A stretch of 37,149 bases of DNA from Actinomycetes bacterium. GTDB taxonomy: Bacteria > Actinomycetota > Acidimicrobiia > Acidimicrobiales > RAAP-2. The stretch is from assembly GCA_021826255.1 (NCBI GenBank), contig JAKBAZ010000002.1, positions 1-37,149 on the forward strand. The letters are read 5' to 3'. The notes under the pieces are model-generated. The model ran no database searches. It was given only the letters and a program-made list of their open reading frames with translations, and was not told where the DNA came from. Position 1 is the first letter of the stretch, and each line of letters starts with the position of its first letter. The translations under genes were made by a program, and so were the position numbers. Shown piece by piece: positions 13,417-21,377 of the stretch.

Positions 13417-16302
13417 CGATCGCCCTCCGACGTCCCGTCCGCGCGCCGACTGAGTCGACCTTCGCGACGATTCTGGATCGGCCTCGTGGCCGTCGTTGTC
13501 GTCGTGTTTCTGTTCTCGCTGCGCAGTCTGGCGGTGCTCTGGACGGATCAGATGTGGTTCTCCCAGTCGGGCTTCGGCTCGGTCTTCACGGGCATTTTGT
13601 GGACCAAGGTGGGCCTCGCCCTCGTGTTCGGCGCCATCTTCGCCGTCATCATGTGGGTGAACCTCATTTTGGCCGACCGATTTGGAGCCCGGGACCTGAG
13701 TTTTGAACCCGACGACGAGTTGGTTCGTCGCTTCCAGAACTCGGTGCGGCCCCGCGCGGTGCTGGTCTACGGCGGGGTGTCCGTTCTTACGGGAGCGGTG
13801 GCCGGACTGAACGCCTCGGGTCAGTGGAACGTGTGGCTGCTCTATCGACACTCGCAGTCCTTTGGCGTCGTCGACCCGGTCTTTCACAAGGACGTGGGTT
13901 TCTACGTCTTTACCCTGCCGTTCTACTCCTTCGTGGTTACCTGGGGTCTCGTCGCGCTCTTTGTGACGTTGATCCTCACCACCCTCGCCCACTTTTTGAA
14001 TGGAGGAATTCGGGCCCGCTCGAGAGGCGTGTCGGTCGCCCCGCGGGTGAAGGCCCACTTGAGTGTGCTCGGGGCGTTCATCGCGCTCTTTAAGGCCGCG
14101 GGCTACGTCATCGCTCGTTGGCACCTCGTCACCTCTACTAACGGTTACGTCGAGGGGGCGGGCTACACCGACGTCCACGCTCGGATGCCCGCTCTCACGA
14201 TTCTCGTCGTCCTCTCGCTCACGTCGGCTGTCATCTTGCTCGCCAACGTGCGGATGCGTGGCTGGTCGCTGCCCGCGGTGGCCGTGGGTCTCTGGGCCTT
14301 TGTCGCCCTCGTGATCGGCGTGCTCTACCCGACGTTCCTCCAGACCCTGAAGGTTTCGCCGGCCCAGAGTTCCCTCGAGTCGCCCTACATTGCCCGTAAC
14401 ATCGCCGCGACGCGGCAGGCCTGGGGCCTCGACAATGTCGCGTACCACAGTTTCGCCGGATCCTCGAGTGTTCCGAACTCGGTCCTGAAGGCCGACGCGG
14501 CGACGCTCACGAACATTCGCCTCTGGGACCCCGATCCCCAAATCGCCCTCGCGACGACCATTCGGCGTCAATCCATTAGGTCGTACTACACCTTCTCGAC
14601 GCTCGGAGTCGATCGCTACCAAGTCAACGGGAAGTTGACCCCCGTGCTCATCGGAGCGCGAGAGATTTCGTCCTCCTCGCTACCCTCCGCGGGCTGGGTC
14701 AACACGCACCTGCAGTACACCCACGGGTACGGGGTGGCTCTCCTCGCCGCCAACCAGGTGGACTCCACCACGGGAAACCCGATCTACGACGTGGCTAACC
14801 TGCCCCCAGTCTCGAGCGCGGGACTACCCACGTTGACTCAACCGGGTATCTACTTCGGGGTCGGAGACTCGGGCTGGGTGGTCGCCAATACGAAGCAACC
14901 CGAGATTGACTACCAGTTGCCCGGGGGACAGAACGTCGAGACCCACTACGCCGGTTCTGGTGGCGTGAAGGTCGGGGGCTTCCTTAGCCGCCTGGCCCTC
15001 GCTCTTCGCCTCAGCGACTTCAACTTCCTTATTTCGAATCAGATCACTCCGTCATCGAGAGTGCTCTTCGTGCGCGACGTGACCGCGATGGCCGAAAAGG
15101 CCGCGCCGTTCCTGGCCTTTGACTCTCAGCCCTACGCCGTCATTGCTAACGGGCACGTGGACTTCGTGCTCGACGGCTACACCACTTCCTCGCAGTACCC
15201 CTACTCCCAGAACGCCAACTCCCTGGGGTTGAGTGCATCGGGTTTGCCCTACTCGTTTAACTACGTACGTAACTCGGTGAAGGTGGTGATCGACGCCTAC
15301 ACCGGCCAGATGACGTTCTACGTGATGGACCCGACCGATCCGATTATCCGGGCCTACGAGGTGGCGTTCCCGGGGATGTTCCATCCGCTCTCGGCGATGC
15401 CCGCGACGGTTCTCCAACACTTGCGCTACCCCCAGGACATCTTCTCGGCCCAGGCCACCGTGCTCGGGCGTTACCACATCACCGTCCCGACGGCCTTCTA
15501 CAACGCGTCGGACCAGTGGCAGATCTCGCCGACGACCGGGGCCGGCCCACCCAGTTCGACGCTCGCCCAAACGGCCGTCACGAACGCCAACAACATCGTG
15601 GTGGCGACCCAGAACGCCCCGATGTCACCGCTCTATCAGGTGGGGGCTCTGCCGGGAGTGAATCGCCAACAACTCCTCGAGTCCCTGGCCTTCGTTCCCG
15701 CGGGTAACTCCTCGACGGTGCAGCCCCTCTCGGCGTTCATCGAAGCGACCTCCGATCCCACCGACTACGGGAAGTTGAACGTGTACGTCACGCCGCGGGG
15801 CCAGCAGGTGACCGGCCCGGCGCAGGCCGATTCGGAGATCCAGCAGAACGCCTCGGTGAGCGCCAACATCACTCTGCTGGACCAGCACGGAAGCCAGGTG
15901 CTGTTGGGTAACGACGTCATGGTTCCCCTCGACCAGAGCATCCTCTACGTTCGGCCGCTCTACGTCACGTCGACCTCCAACCCCATGCCCCAGCTGCGCT
16001 TCGTCATCGCCGTCTTTAACCAGGACGTCGCTATCGAGCCAACTCTCTCTCAGGCCCTCGCGAAGGTCCTCGGACCGGCCGCCACCTCGGGGGGCTCGGG
16101 CTCGTCGGGGGGAACGACACCCCCTTCCGGTGGTTCGAAGGGGTCGGGATCGGCCGCCGCGACCAGCTACCTGGCGCAGGCCCAGAGTGACTACGCCGCG
16201 GCCCAGGCCGCGCTCGCGGCCGGGAACCTCGGGCTCTACCAGAGCGACGTGAACGCGATGAAGGCCGCTATCGCGAAGGCCCAAGCAGCCCTCGCGGGCT
16301 AA
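13414..16302 (+). CDS. UPF0182 family multi-pass membrane protein
   Basis: This 962-residue protein belongs to UPF0182 (PF03699), large actinobacterial membrane proteins of unknown function, like M. tuberculosis Rv3193c. The N-terminal third has about seven membrane helices, starting with WIGLVAVVVVVFLFSL, and the family word WTDQMWFSQSGFGSVFTGIL. A large, probably extracellular, domain follows (from about residue 320: LESPYIARNIAATRQAWGLD, WDPDP, YTGQMTFYV). A Gly/Ser linker and an Ala-rich helix end the chain (about 893-962), as in other members. It lies 10 nt behind the DivIVA-like gene and downstream of ylbL. The YlbL-UPF0182 pairing is conserved in Mycobacterium, suggesting a shared envelope function. 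Confidence 0.92.
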   Translation: MRSPSDVPSARRLSRPSRRFWIGLVAVVVVVFLFSLRSLAVLWTDQMWFSQSGFGSVFTGILWTKVGLALVFGAIFAVIMWVNLILADRFGARDLSFEPDDELVRRFQNSVRPRAVLVYGGVSVLTGAVAGLNASGQWNVWLLYRHSQSFGVVDPVFHKDVGFYVFTLPFYSFVVTWGLVALFVTLILTTLAHFLNGGIRARSRGVSVAPRVKAHLSVLGAFIALFKAAGYVIARWHLVTSTNGYVEGAGYTDVHARMPALTILVVLSLTSAVILLANVRMRGWSLPAVAVGLWAFVALVIGVLYPTFLQTLKVSPAQSSLESPYIARNIAATRQAWGLDNVAYHSFAGSSSVPNSVLKADAATLTNIRLWDPDPQIALATTIRRQSIRSYYTFSTLGVDRYQVNGKLTPVLIGAREISSSSLPSAGWVNTHLQYTHGYGVALLAANQVDSTTGNPIYDVANLPPVSSAGLPTLTQPGIYFGVGDSGWVVANTKQPEIDYQLPGGQNVETHYAGSGGVKVGGFLSRLALALRLSDFNFLISNQITPSSRVLFVRDVTAMAEKAAPFLAFDSQPYAVIANGHVDFVLDGYTTSSQYPYSQNANSLGLSASGLPYSFNYVRNSVKVVIDAYTGQMTFYVMDPTDPIIRAYEVAFPGMFHPLSAMPATVLQHLRYPQDIFSAQATVLGRYHITVPTAFYNASDQWQISPTTGAGPPSSTLAQTAVTNANNIVVATQNAPMSPLYQVGALPGVNRQQLLESLAFVPAGNSSTVQPLSAFIEATSDPTDYGKLNVYVTPRGQQVTGPAQADSEIQQNASVSANITLLDQHGSQVLLGNDVMVPLDQSILYVRPLYVTSTSNPMPQLRFVIAVFNQDVAIEPTLSQALAKVLGPAATSGGSGSSGGTTPPSGGSKGSGSAAATSYLAQAQSDYAAAQAALAAGNLGLYQSDVNAMKAAIAKAQAALAG

Positions 16303-16341
16303 ATCGGGCACGCGTTCGCCCGCAACGAGAGAGGATTCATC

Positions 16342-17013
16342 GTGTCGAGACCGGAACTCGTGGTGTGTGACGTGAACGAGACTCTCGTGGACTTCGCGGG
16401 GCTTGGCCCCAGTTTTGAACTAGCCGGACTCTCACCGTTGTCGGTCCACTGGTGGTTCGCTACGGTGCTGCGAGATGGATTCGCGGTCAATCTGACCGGC
16501 GGATCGGTCAGCTTCGCCGAACTCGGCCGTCGGGCTCTGCGCGAAGTGGCCCACCTCTCGGGGGTGAGTATGAGTGACGCCGTCGCCGAGTCCGTAGTGG
16601 AGAGCCTGCCCCACCTGGGCGTCCACGCCGACGTGGAACCCGCCCTGCGAACCCTCCTCGGCGCGTCGATTCCGGTGGTCGCCCTGACGAACGGTGACCC
16701 CCGCGCCGCACGGGCGCTCCTTGAAGCGGCCGGAGTGCCGGTCGAGGAAATCGAGGTCGTGGGCGCATTGGACGCGGGGGGATGGAAACCGCGTCCGGAA
16801 CCCTATCGCCAGGTCGTCCACGACTACGGAGTCAACCCTCGCCGGACGGTCATGATCGCCGCCCACCCGTGGGACCTTCACGGCGCCGAACTCACCGGAC
16901 TCATGGGGGCCTACGTCGACCGGACCGGGGCGGGGTATCCCTCCTATATGGAGCCCCCCACCGCCACCGCGCGAGATCTTGTCGAACTCGTCGACGTGAT
17001 CGTGGAACTCTAA
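16342..17013 (+). CDS. HAD-superfamily hydrolase, 2-haloacid-dehalogenase-like
   Basis: The 223-residue protein carries the HAD motifs: CDVNETLVD (nucleophile D10), ALTNGDP (motif II), GGWKPRPEPY (Lys motif III) and MIAAHPWDLHGA (motif IV). The residue two after the nucleophile is Asn, not the Asp needed by phosphatases, and the AHPWDL motif is that of L-2-haloacid dehalogenases and related actinobacterial 'DVNETL' proteins. Dehalogenation of small 2-halo acids is therefore possible, but many of these proteins have no known substrate. A GAGAGGA site precedes the GTG start. The gene follows UPF0182 after 39 nt and converges with ybjQ (1 nt between stops). Confidence 0.82.
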   Translation: MSRPELVVCDVNETLVDFAGLGPSFELAGLSPLSVHWWFATVLRDGFAVNLTGGSVSFAELGRRALREVAHLSGVSMSDAVAESVVESLPHLGVHADVEPALRTLLGASIPVVALTNGDPRAARALLEAAGVPVEEIEVVGALDAGGWKPRPEPYRQVVHDYGVNPRRTVMIAAHPWDLHGAELTGLMGAYVDRTGAGYPSYMEPPTATARDLVELVDVIVEL

Positions 17014-17014
17014 G

Positions 17015-17335
17015 TCAGACCTGTTCGATGATGACGGCGGTGCCGTAGGCAAGAACCTCTTGGAAGGTTCCGTTGATTTCGTTGGAGTCGTAACGCATCG
17101 CGACGACGGCGTTCGCACCCATGGCGGTCGCATTCTCGCCGAGTCGATCGACGGCTTCTTGGCGAGTTTCGGTGAGTTGGCGAGTAAGTCCGCGCAACTC
17201 TCCACCCCCGAGACTCTTCAGAGCGGCTCCGAACTGGGCGCCGATGTTGCGAGTACGCACCGTGATGCCGTTGACCTCGCCGAGAACTCGGGTAATGCGG
17301 TATCCGGGTACGTCGTTGGATGTGACGATCAGCAC
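17015..17335 (-). CDS. YbjQ/UPF0145 family protein
   Basis: The 106-residue protein matches E. coli YbjQ (107): MLIVTSNDVPGYRITRVLGE, GLTRQLTETRQEAVDRL, GANAVVAMRYDS and EVLAYGTAVII. Members form a compact, probably pentameric fold; the function is unknown, though heavy-metal binding has been proposed. I chose the GTG at 17335 because GAGGAG precedes it by 5 nt and the N-terminus then aligns with the family. The frame is open a further 27 nt upstream. Confidence 0.9.
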   Translation of the reverse strand: MLIVTSNDVPGYRITRVLGEVNGITVRTRNIGAQFGAALKSLGGGELRGLTRQLTETRQEAVDRLGENATAMGANAVVAMRYDSNEINGTFQEVLAYGTAVIIEQV

Positions 17336-17383
17336 GGGGCCTCCTCTGGTTACCCCCATCATGTCAGCGCCACCGCCCGAGCG

Positions 17384-17686
17384 CTACATCTCGATCATTT
17401 CGTGAATGACGAGGGTTCCCCCGTTGCTGACGTAGGGGTGCTTAGCGAGAACGGCTTTGGCCGCGTCCACGGACTCGGCCTGAATGACCATGTAACTCGT
17501 CACGTCGCTGCCCTTGGTCTCGTCGGACTTGGAGACCTGGCCCACCGGGTGGGTGGGTAGTCCCGGATCGATGATGGCGTCGCCCGTCGTCATCTTCCAG
17601 GCACCGAACGTGGCCTTGGCCACGGCCTTGACGATGGGGTTGGACGGAATGGCGGGACCGTGATAGGTCACGAGGTACTTTTCCAT
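17384..17686 (-). CDS. YCII/DGPF-type domain protein
   Basis: The 100-residue protein starts MEKYLVTYHG and contains SYMVIQAESVDAAKAVLAKHPYV and GTLVIHEM. This pattern fits the small ferredoxin-like YCII-related family, found alone or with ECF sigma factors. The role is unknown. The start is the ATG at 17686, with AGGGAG 6 nt upstream; the open frame extends further but looks non-coding. It lies 48 nt behind the ybjQ start, on the same strand and upstream of it, so the two may be cotranscribed. Confidence 0.75.
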   Translation of the reverse strand: MEKYLVTYHGPAIPSNPIVKAVAKATFGAWKMTTGDAIIDPGLPTHPVGQVSKSDETKGSDVTSYMVIQAESVDAAKAVLAKHPYVSNGGTLVIHEMIEM

Positions 17687-17768
17687 GGCGGACTCCCTGT
17701 GTTGAGTTGGGCCCATGGTAGGAGGGGAGTTGTCGAGTTGTGAAGAAGTTTGGCGAGACTTGAGCGAA

Positions 17769-17798
17769 TTGTCTCGAGGACCGGTCACCCCCTATACT
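17769..17798 (+). promoter_or_regulatory. Promoter of the initiator tRNA gene
   Basis: TTGTCT (17769-17774) and TATACT (17793-17798) are spaced by 18 nt and end 12 nt before the tRNA. This is a good match to a housekeeping-sigma promoter. Confidence 0.65.
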
Positions 17799-17810
17799 GA
17801 GAAGTCCCAA

Positions 17811-17884
<74 letters not shown>

Positions 17885-18057
17885 CTAAGAGGTTGCTTCG
17901 AATGTGGCTGAATCCACTGGAGCGCGCCGTGAGAAGTACAAGCGCGACCACCGAAGTCGTCTGGACTTTCTCGATGCTGGAACAAGTCAGAGACGCCTCC
18001 TATCAAGGAAGTCACTCTTCAGTTTTCCCGCAGCAATTCCGTCTCCCGCAGTGTCAC

Positions 18058-18072
18058 TACATTGGCAGGGTG
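18058..18072 (+). promoter_or_regulatory. Leaderless-type -10 element of the VOC gene
   Basis: TACATT (18058-18063), 6 nt, then the GTG at 18070. This decides the start: the frame is open for 59 more codons upstream, but that part has no family similarity. Confidence 0.5.
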
Positions 18073-18504
18073 GAACCTCGAGTGAGCCTCATCACGCTGG
18101 GCGTGTCTGATTTGGCGCGCGCTCGGGCGTTTTACGAGAAACTTGGGTGGCACGGTCAAGAGGTCGAAGAAACCGTGTTCTTTCAAGCAGGGGGCATGGC
18201 GCTAGTCCTTTGGGACTCCCGCAAACTCGCGGCTGATGCGGGCGTCAGCGAAAGAGTGGGCGACGCATTCGGCGGTATCACCCTGGCCCACAACGTACGG
18301 ACCGAGACGGAAGTCGACGAGATACTAGGGACCGCTGAGGCCGCGGGAGGAACGGTGACGAAACCGGCCGCAAGGACCTTCTACGGCGGCTACGCCGGCT
18401 ACTTCGCTGATCCGGATGGCCACGTATGGGAGATAGCCCATAACCCCGGCTTCGAGTTGACACCCGACGGCTCGCTCGTGCTGCCCGACTTTGGTGGCAG
18501 TTAA
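18070..18504 (+). CDS. VOC-superfamily (glyoxalase/bleomycin-resistance-like) protein
   Basis: The 144-residue protein has the two beta-alpha-beta-beta-beta halves of the vicinal oxygen chelate fold: SLITLGVSDLARARAFYEKL at the start, then TFYGGYAGYFADPDGHVWEI in the second half. The PDGHVWEI ending is typical of the glyoxalase/extradiol subfamily and contains a likely metal-site Glu. The substrate cannot be read from the sequence; antibiotic sequestration and isomerase roles both occur in such proteins. No partner gene is adjacent. The base composition here is visibly less GC-rich than in the neighbouring operons. Confidence 0.85.
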   Translation: MEPRVSLITLGVSDLARARAFYEKLGWHGQEVEETVFFQAGGMALVLWDSRKLAADAGVSERVGDAFGGITLAHNVRTETEVDEILGTAEAAGGTVTKPAARTFYGGYAGYFADPDGHVWEIAHNPGFELTPDGSLVLPDFGGS

Positions 18505-18779
18505 CTGAGTGCAGAGCGAGAGGATCTGACCTTCTCCCGTCGTCGTCGGGAACCGGACTCGTACGGGGGGCTTTCTTAATGGTCAATAGTCGCACAGCCC
18601 CTGTGTCGAGCCAACCATGATCCATCGAAAGAAGAACGCGACGTCCTGACGACGCCCGGGAAGTTGAGTCGTAGTCGACGAACATCTCGCCGCTCGACAA
18701 CCCATGGTCAGGGTGCCGACCGCGGTGCCTTCGCGTAGTAGAGGCTCATACTCTCGGTAGTTCCACCTCGATAGTGTGT
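18505..18779. other. Non-coding stretch of 275 bases
   Basis: This is the longest gap in the window. No frame here has family similarity, a ribosome site or a leaderless promoter. Short GC stems occur (for example CCCG/CGGG around 18536-18551), but none has a T tract. It may be decayed sequence between the convergent VOC and HAD genes. Confidence 0.4.
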
Positions 18780-19382
18780 CTAGTCCAACAGTCGACTGAG
18801 TTGGCTCGCGTCCTGAAAGTGCAGGGTTGAGAATCCGAGAACTTCTGCTGCTCGAACGTTCTCCTCGCGATCGTCGATGAAGGTGACCTCAGAGGCGGAC
18901 GCTTTCATAAGGTCCAAGCACTCCCGAAAGATCTGAGGTGTCGGCTTCGCGACGCCGAGTCGCCCGCTGAACACTCGTGGTTCGAACACCTCGAGCCAAC
19001 TCATCGTGTCGAAGGCGTCCCCGAAGGGCGCCGGCGCATTAGACAGGAGTGCAAGTCGGTACCCCGCATCGTGAGCTCGAGAGACGAACTCCAGAGTTTG
19101 AGGGTTCGGGTGACTCCACATCGCGACGTCGTGGTCGTGGAGTTCATCAAGGTGGGCAGAGTCGAGTGACGTACCTAGCACTCGACTCCAGTACTCGCCC
19201 GTCGTGACGGCACCGAGATCGTAAGCGGGACGTTCGAGCCAGTATCGATCCCACAGGACGTTTCCCGTCAGGTACGTTGCCACTAACTCTTCGAGTCCCC
19301 GGCGCTCGTCGTCCGAGGGGGCGAGGCAGAGAACCTCCCCGTAGTCAAACAACAGCCACGGAGTGTGAGGAACTGAGGACAT
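18780..19382 (-). CDS. HAD-superfamily (IA) hydrolase, YihX-like
   Basis: The 200-residue protein has HAD motifs LLFDYGEVL (nucleophile D13), LALLSNAPAPF (motif II), LGVAKPTPQIF (Lys) and EVTFIDDREENV (acidic motif IV). Its size and helical cap resemble YihX and epoxide-hydrolase-N-type HAD proteins. The residue two after the nucleophile is Gly rather than Asp, so phosphatase chemistry is uncertain. The substrate is unknown. The ATG start lies 6 nt after TAGAAT on the minus strand. It is divergent from the alpha/beta hydrolase gene; both -10 boxes lie in the 48-nt gap. Confidence 0.82.
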   Translation of the reverse strand: MSSVPHTPWLLFDYGEVLCLAPSDDERRGLEELVATYLTGNVLWDRYWLERPAYDLGAVTTGEYWSRVLGTSLDSAHLDELHDHDVAMWSHPNPQTLEFVSRAHDAGYRLALLSNAPAPFGDAFDTMSWLEVFEPRVFSGRLGVAKPTPQIFRECLDLMKASASEVTFIDDREENVRAAEVLGFSTLHFQDASQLSRLLD

Positions 19383-19394
19383 TCGTTGATTCTA
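19380..19394 (-). promoter_or_regulatory. Leaderless-type -10 element of the HAD gene
   Basis: On the minus strand TAGAAT (19394-19389), 6 nt, then the ATG at 19382. Confidence 0.5.
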
Positions 19395-19418
19395 CGAGCC
19401 TTGTCGGGAACTCCTCGG

Positions 19419-19433
19419 TAGGTTGGATGGATG
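19419..19433 (+). promoter_or_regulatory. Leaderless-type -10 element of the alpha/beta hydrolase gene
   Basis: TAGGTT (19419-19424), 6 nt, then the ATG at 19431. Confidence 0.5.
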
Positions 19434-20126
19434 AACATCCTGCTGATTCCCGGACTGTGGCTCACCGGTGACGCGTGGCGCGATATCGAAGGACCCTTGA
19501 GATCTCGGGGCCACCACGTCGTTGCGCTCGATCTTCCCGGTCAAGGTGACGGAAATGTCGCGGCGACTCTGGACGATCAAGTGGACGCGGTCCTTCGGGT
19601 GATGGACACGGACCCGTCCCCGTGGGTCATTGTGGGGCACTCGGCGGGGAGCAAGCTCGGGTGGTTGTGCGTCGATCGCCGAGCTGGGTCGGTGGAGCGC
19701 CTCGTGTGCGTGGGAGGTTTTCCCGGGGGAGCTGGGGAACCGTACTTCGGCGACTTTGTTCCAGAGGAGGGCTGGGTCACCTTCCCGGGGTGGAGCACCT
19801 TCGAAGGACCCGACATCGTTGATCTCTCACCCGACATGCGCGCGCGACTCGAACGGTTGTTTCAACCGGTGTCCGCCCTCGTCACCCAACAGGTGATGAC
19901 GTTCCACGATCCCGCGCGCTACGACGTTCCCGTTACTGTCGTGTGTCCGGAGTTCTCCTCAGATCAGGCTCTCGAGTGGGTGGACGCCGGTTATTTACCC
20001 GACGTCTCCGCGCTTCGCGACATCACGTACGTGGATCTGGAGTCCGGGCATTGGCCCATGGTGAGTTGCCCTGAGCGCTTTGCTTCGTGTCTCCTTGAGA
20101 TTCTTGGTGCAGATTCGCAGTCCTAA
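19431..20126 (+). CDS. Alpha/beta-hydrolase fold protein
   Basis: The 231-residue cytoplasmic protein begins MNILLIPGLWLTGDAW, where the residues after the first strand form the oxyanion-hole loop. The nucleophile elbow is VGHSAGSKL (S71), and the catalytic His is in LESGHWPM (H207). The acid residue is probably in the strand-turn VTVVCPEFSSDQA. Such proteins are esterases, lactonases or related hydrolases, and the sequence does not show which. It lacks a signal peptide. It is divergent from the HAD gene and upstream of the ABC binding-protein gene, separated from it by a 162-nt gap. Confidence 0.85.
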   Translation: MNILLIPGLWLTGDAWRDIEGPLRSRGHHVVALDLPGQGDGNVAATLDDQVDAVLRVMDTDPSPWVIVGHSAGSKLGWLCVDRRAGSVERLVCVGGFPGGAGEPYFGDFVPEEGWVTFPGWSTFEGPDIVDLSPDMRARLERLFQPVSALVTQQVMTFHDPARYDVPVTVVCPEFSSDQALEWVDAGYLPDVSALRDITYVDLESGHWPMVSCPERFASCLLEILGADSQS

Positions 20127-20165
20127 CGTCGACGACGCTGGCGCGTGGCAGTGCGCTCGATTGGG

Positions 20166-20288
20166 TGTGACCCCACACTGTTGAACCCTGAGAAATCTGA
20201 GTAAGAACAACGTAACAATGTGCCGACTTTTCTTGTTGGTCACACGTCGTGCGAATGTCGCTCACCTCGGCCGACTCGACTGCCCTCC
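20166..20288 (+). promoter_or_regulatory. Probable promoter region of the ABC transporter operon
   Basis: This AT-richer gap holds GTGTG-ACCC-CACAC, TTGAAC (20181-20186, a possible -35), the direct repeat CTGAG at 20188-20192 and 20197-20201 (9-bp phase), and TAAGAA or TAACAA as weak -10 candidates. I cannot pick one promoter. No obvious Fur or DtxR box is visible. Confidence 0.3.
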
Positions 20289-21377
20289 ATGACCACACAC
20301 ACCGACCACTCATCCACACCCACTGTTCGCCGGAACCGTCGCACGGGAATGATCTCCGCACTGATCGGCGGCGTCGTCCTTTCCGGCGTGGTTCCCGTCG
20401 GAGCCGCTTTGGCGTCGAGCACTCCCGTCGCCAGTCGGGCCGCCTCGACTCCTCTCTACCTTTTGTCCTCCGAGGGTTACGACTCGGCCATGTGCACCGC
20501 CTTCCAGAAGGCGACCGGCATTACGTGCAAGCTGTCGGACAACTCGACCGGTCCGACCCTGGCCCTCATCCAAGCCACCAAGGGAAACCCGCAGTGGGGT
20601 GTGGCGTGGACCGACGGCTCAGCTCCCTACGCCGCTCTCGACACTGAAGGTCTGCTGCTCAAGCACTTCGAGCCGACGACGGGCACCCTCACCCCCCTCG
20701 GCAAGACGTTGGTGCCGGCGGACAAGAGTTATATTCCGACCGGCCTCACCGTTTCGGGGGCCTTTATGTACAACACGACGGTGGTGAAGAATCCGCCGCG
20801 CACCTGGGCGGCGTTGTTGTCGCCCCAGTGGCGTGGTCAGGTGGAGATGAACAACCCGGCGGTCGACGGTCCGACCTACCCCATGTTGGCTGGTCTGTTC
20901 CAGTCCCTTGGTGGTGTCGCTCAGGGAGAAAAGTTCATGATGAAACTGAAGGCGAATGGCCTCAAAGTCTCGTCGAACAACGCGTTCCCCGACCTCCAAG
21001 CCGGCAAGGTCAAGATCGTGCTCGGACAGAACACTGACGGGATCGGCGCCTTCGATCAGGGTCAACACATCGGAGTCGTCTACCCCAGCCCTTCCCCCGA
21101 ACTACCGAGCACTCTCGCCATTGACGGGAAGGCGTCGTCGGCCGAGATCGCCGTGGCGAAGAAGTTTGCCGACTTCGTCTACAGCCCCGCGGGACAAGCG
21201 GTCATGCGAACGGGTGACCCGACCGGTGACTCCAACTTCTTCCCGATCATCAAGGGCACCGCGCCTCGCCCCCACGTTCCGTCCCCGACGATGGTCCCCT
21301 TTGAGTCCTACAACCCCTACACCTGGGGCGCCCTAGAGCCGAGTATCAATACCTGGTTCTCCTCCCACATCGCCTAG
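20289..21377 (+). CDS. ABC transporter substrate-binding protein, iron(III)/AEP type
   Basis: The 362-residue exported protein starts at the ATG at 20289. A basic N-terminus (RRNRRTGM) and hydrophobic core (ISALIGGVVLSGVVPVGAAL) end in ALAS, a likely signal-peptidase site; there is no lipobox. The mature part has PLYLLSSEGYDSAMCTAFQK, DNSTGPTLALIQATKGNPQW and VAWTDGSAPYAALDTEGLL, characteristic of the family-1 binding proteins of iron(III) and 2-aminoethylphosphonate importers. PAGQAVMRTGDP near the C-terminus is also typical. The following permease gene overlaps its stop by one base (GTG at 21377). The ligand cannot be decided here: iron is favoured by the permease type. Confidence 0.85.
   Translation: MTTHTDHSSTPTVRRNRRTGMISALIGGVVLSGVVPVGAALASSTPVASRAASTPLYLLSSEGYDSAMCTAFQKATGITCKLSDNSTGPTLALIQATKGNPQWGVAWTDGSAPYAALDTEGLLLKHFEPTTGTLTPLGKTLVPADKSYIPTGLTVSGAFMYNTTVVKNPPRTWAALLSPQWRGQVEMNNPAVDGPTYPMLAGLFQSLGGVAQGEKFMMKLKANGLKVSSNNAFPDLQAGKVKIVLGQNTDGIGAFDQGQHIGVVYPSPSPELPSTLAIDGKASSAEIAVAKKFADFVYSPAGQAVMRTGDPTGDSNFFPIIKGTAPRPHVPSPTMVPFESYNPYTWGALEPSINTWFSSHIA

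Noticed and set aside
13339..14622. Open frame of 427 codons antisense to the UPF0182 gene
   Set aside because: It mirrors a clear UPF0182 membrane protein; the product is Arg/Glu/Asp/His-rich and has no start signals.
18278..18700. Minus-strand frame of 140 codons extending into the 275-base gap
   Set aside because: Half of it is antisense to the VOC gene and the rest is Arg/Ser-rich with no promoter or ribosome site.
20166..20243. TGTGACC (20166) and GGTCACA (20237) as one operator
   Set aside because: The arms are separated by over 60 nt, with no intermediate symmetry.
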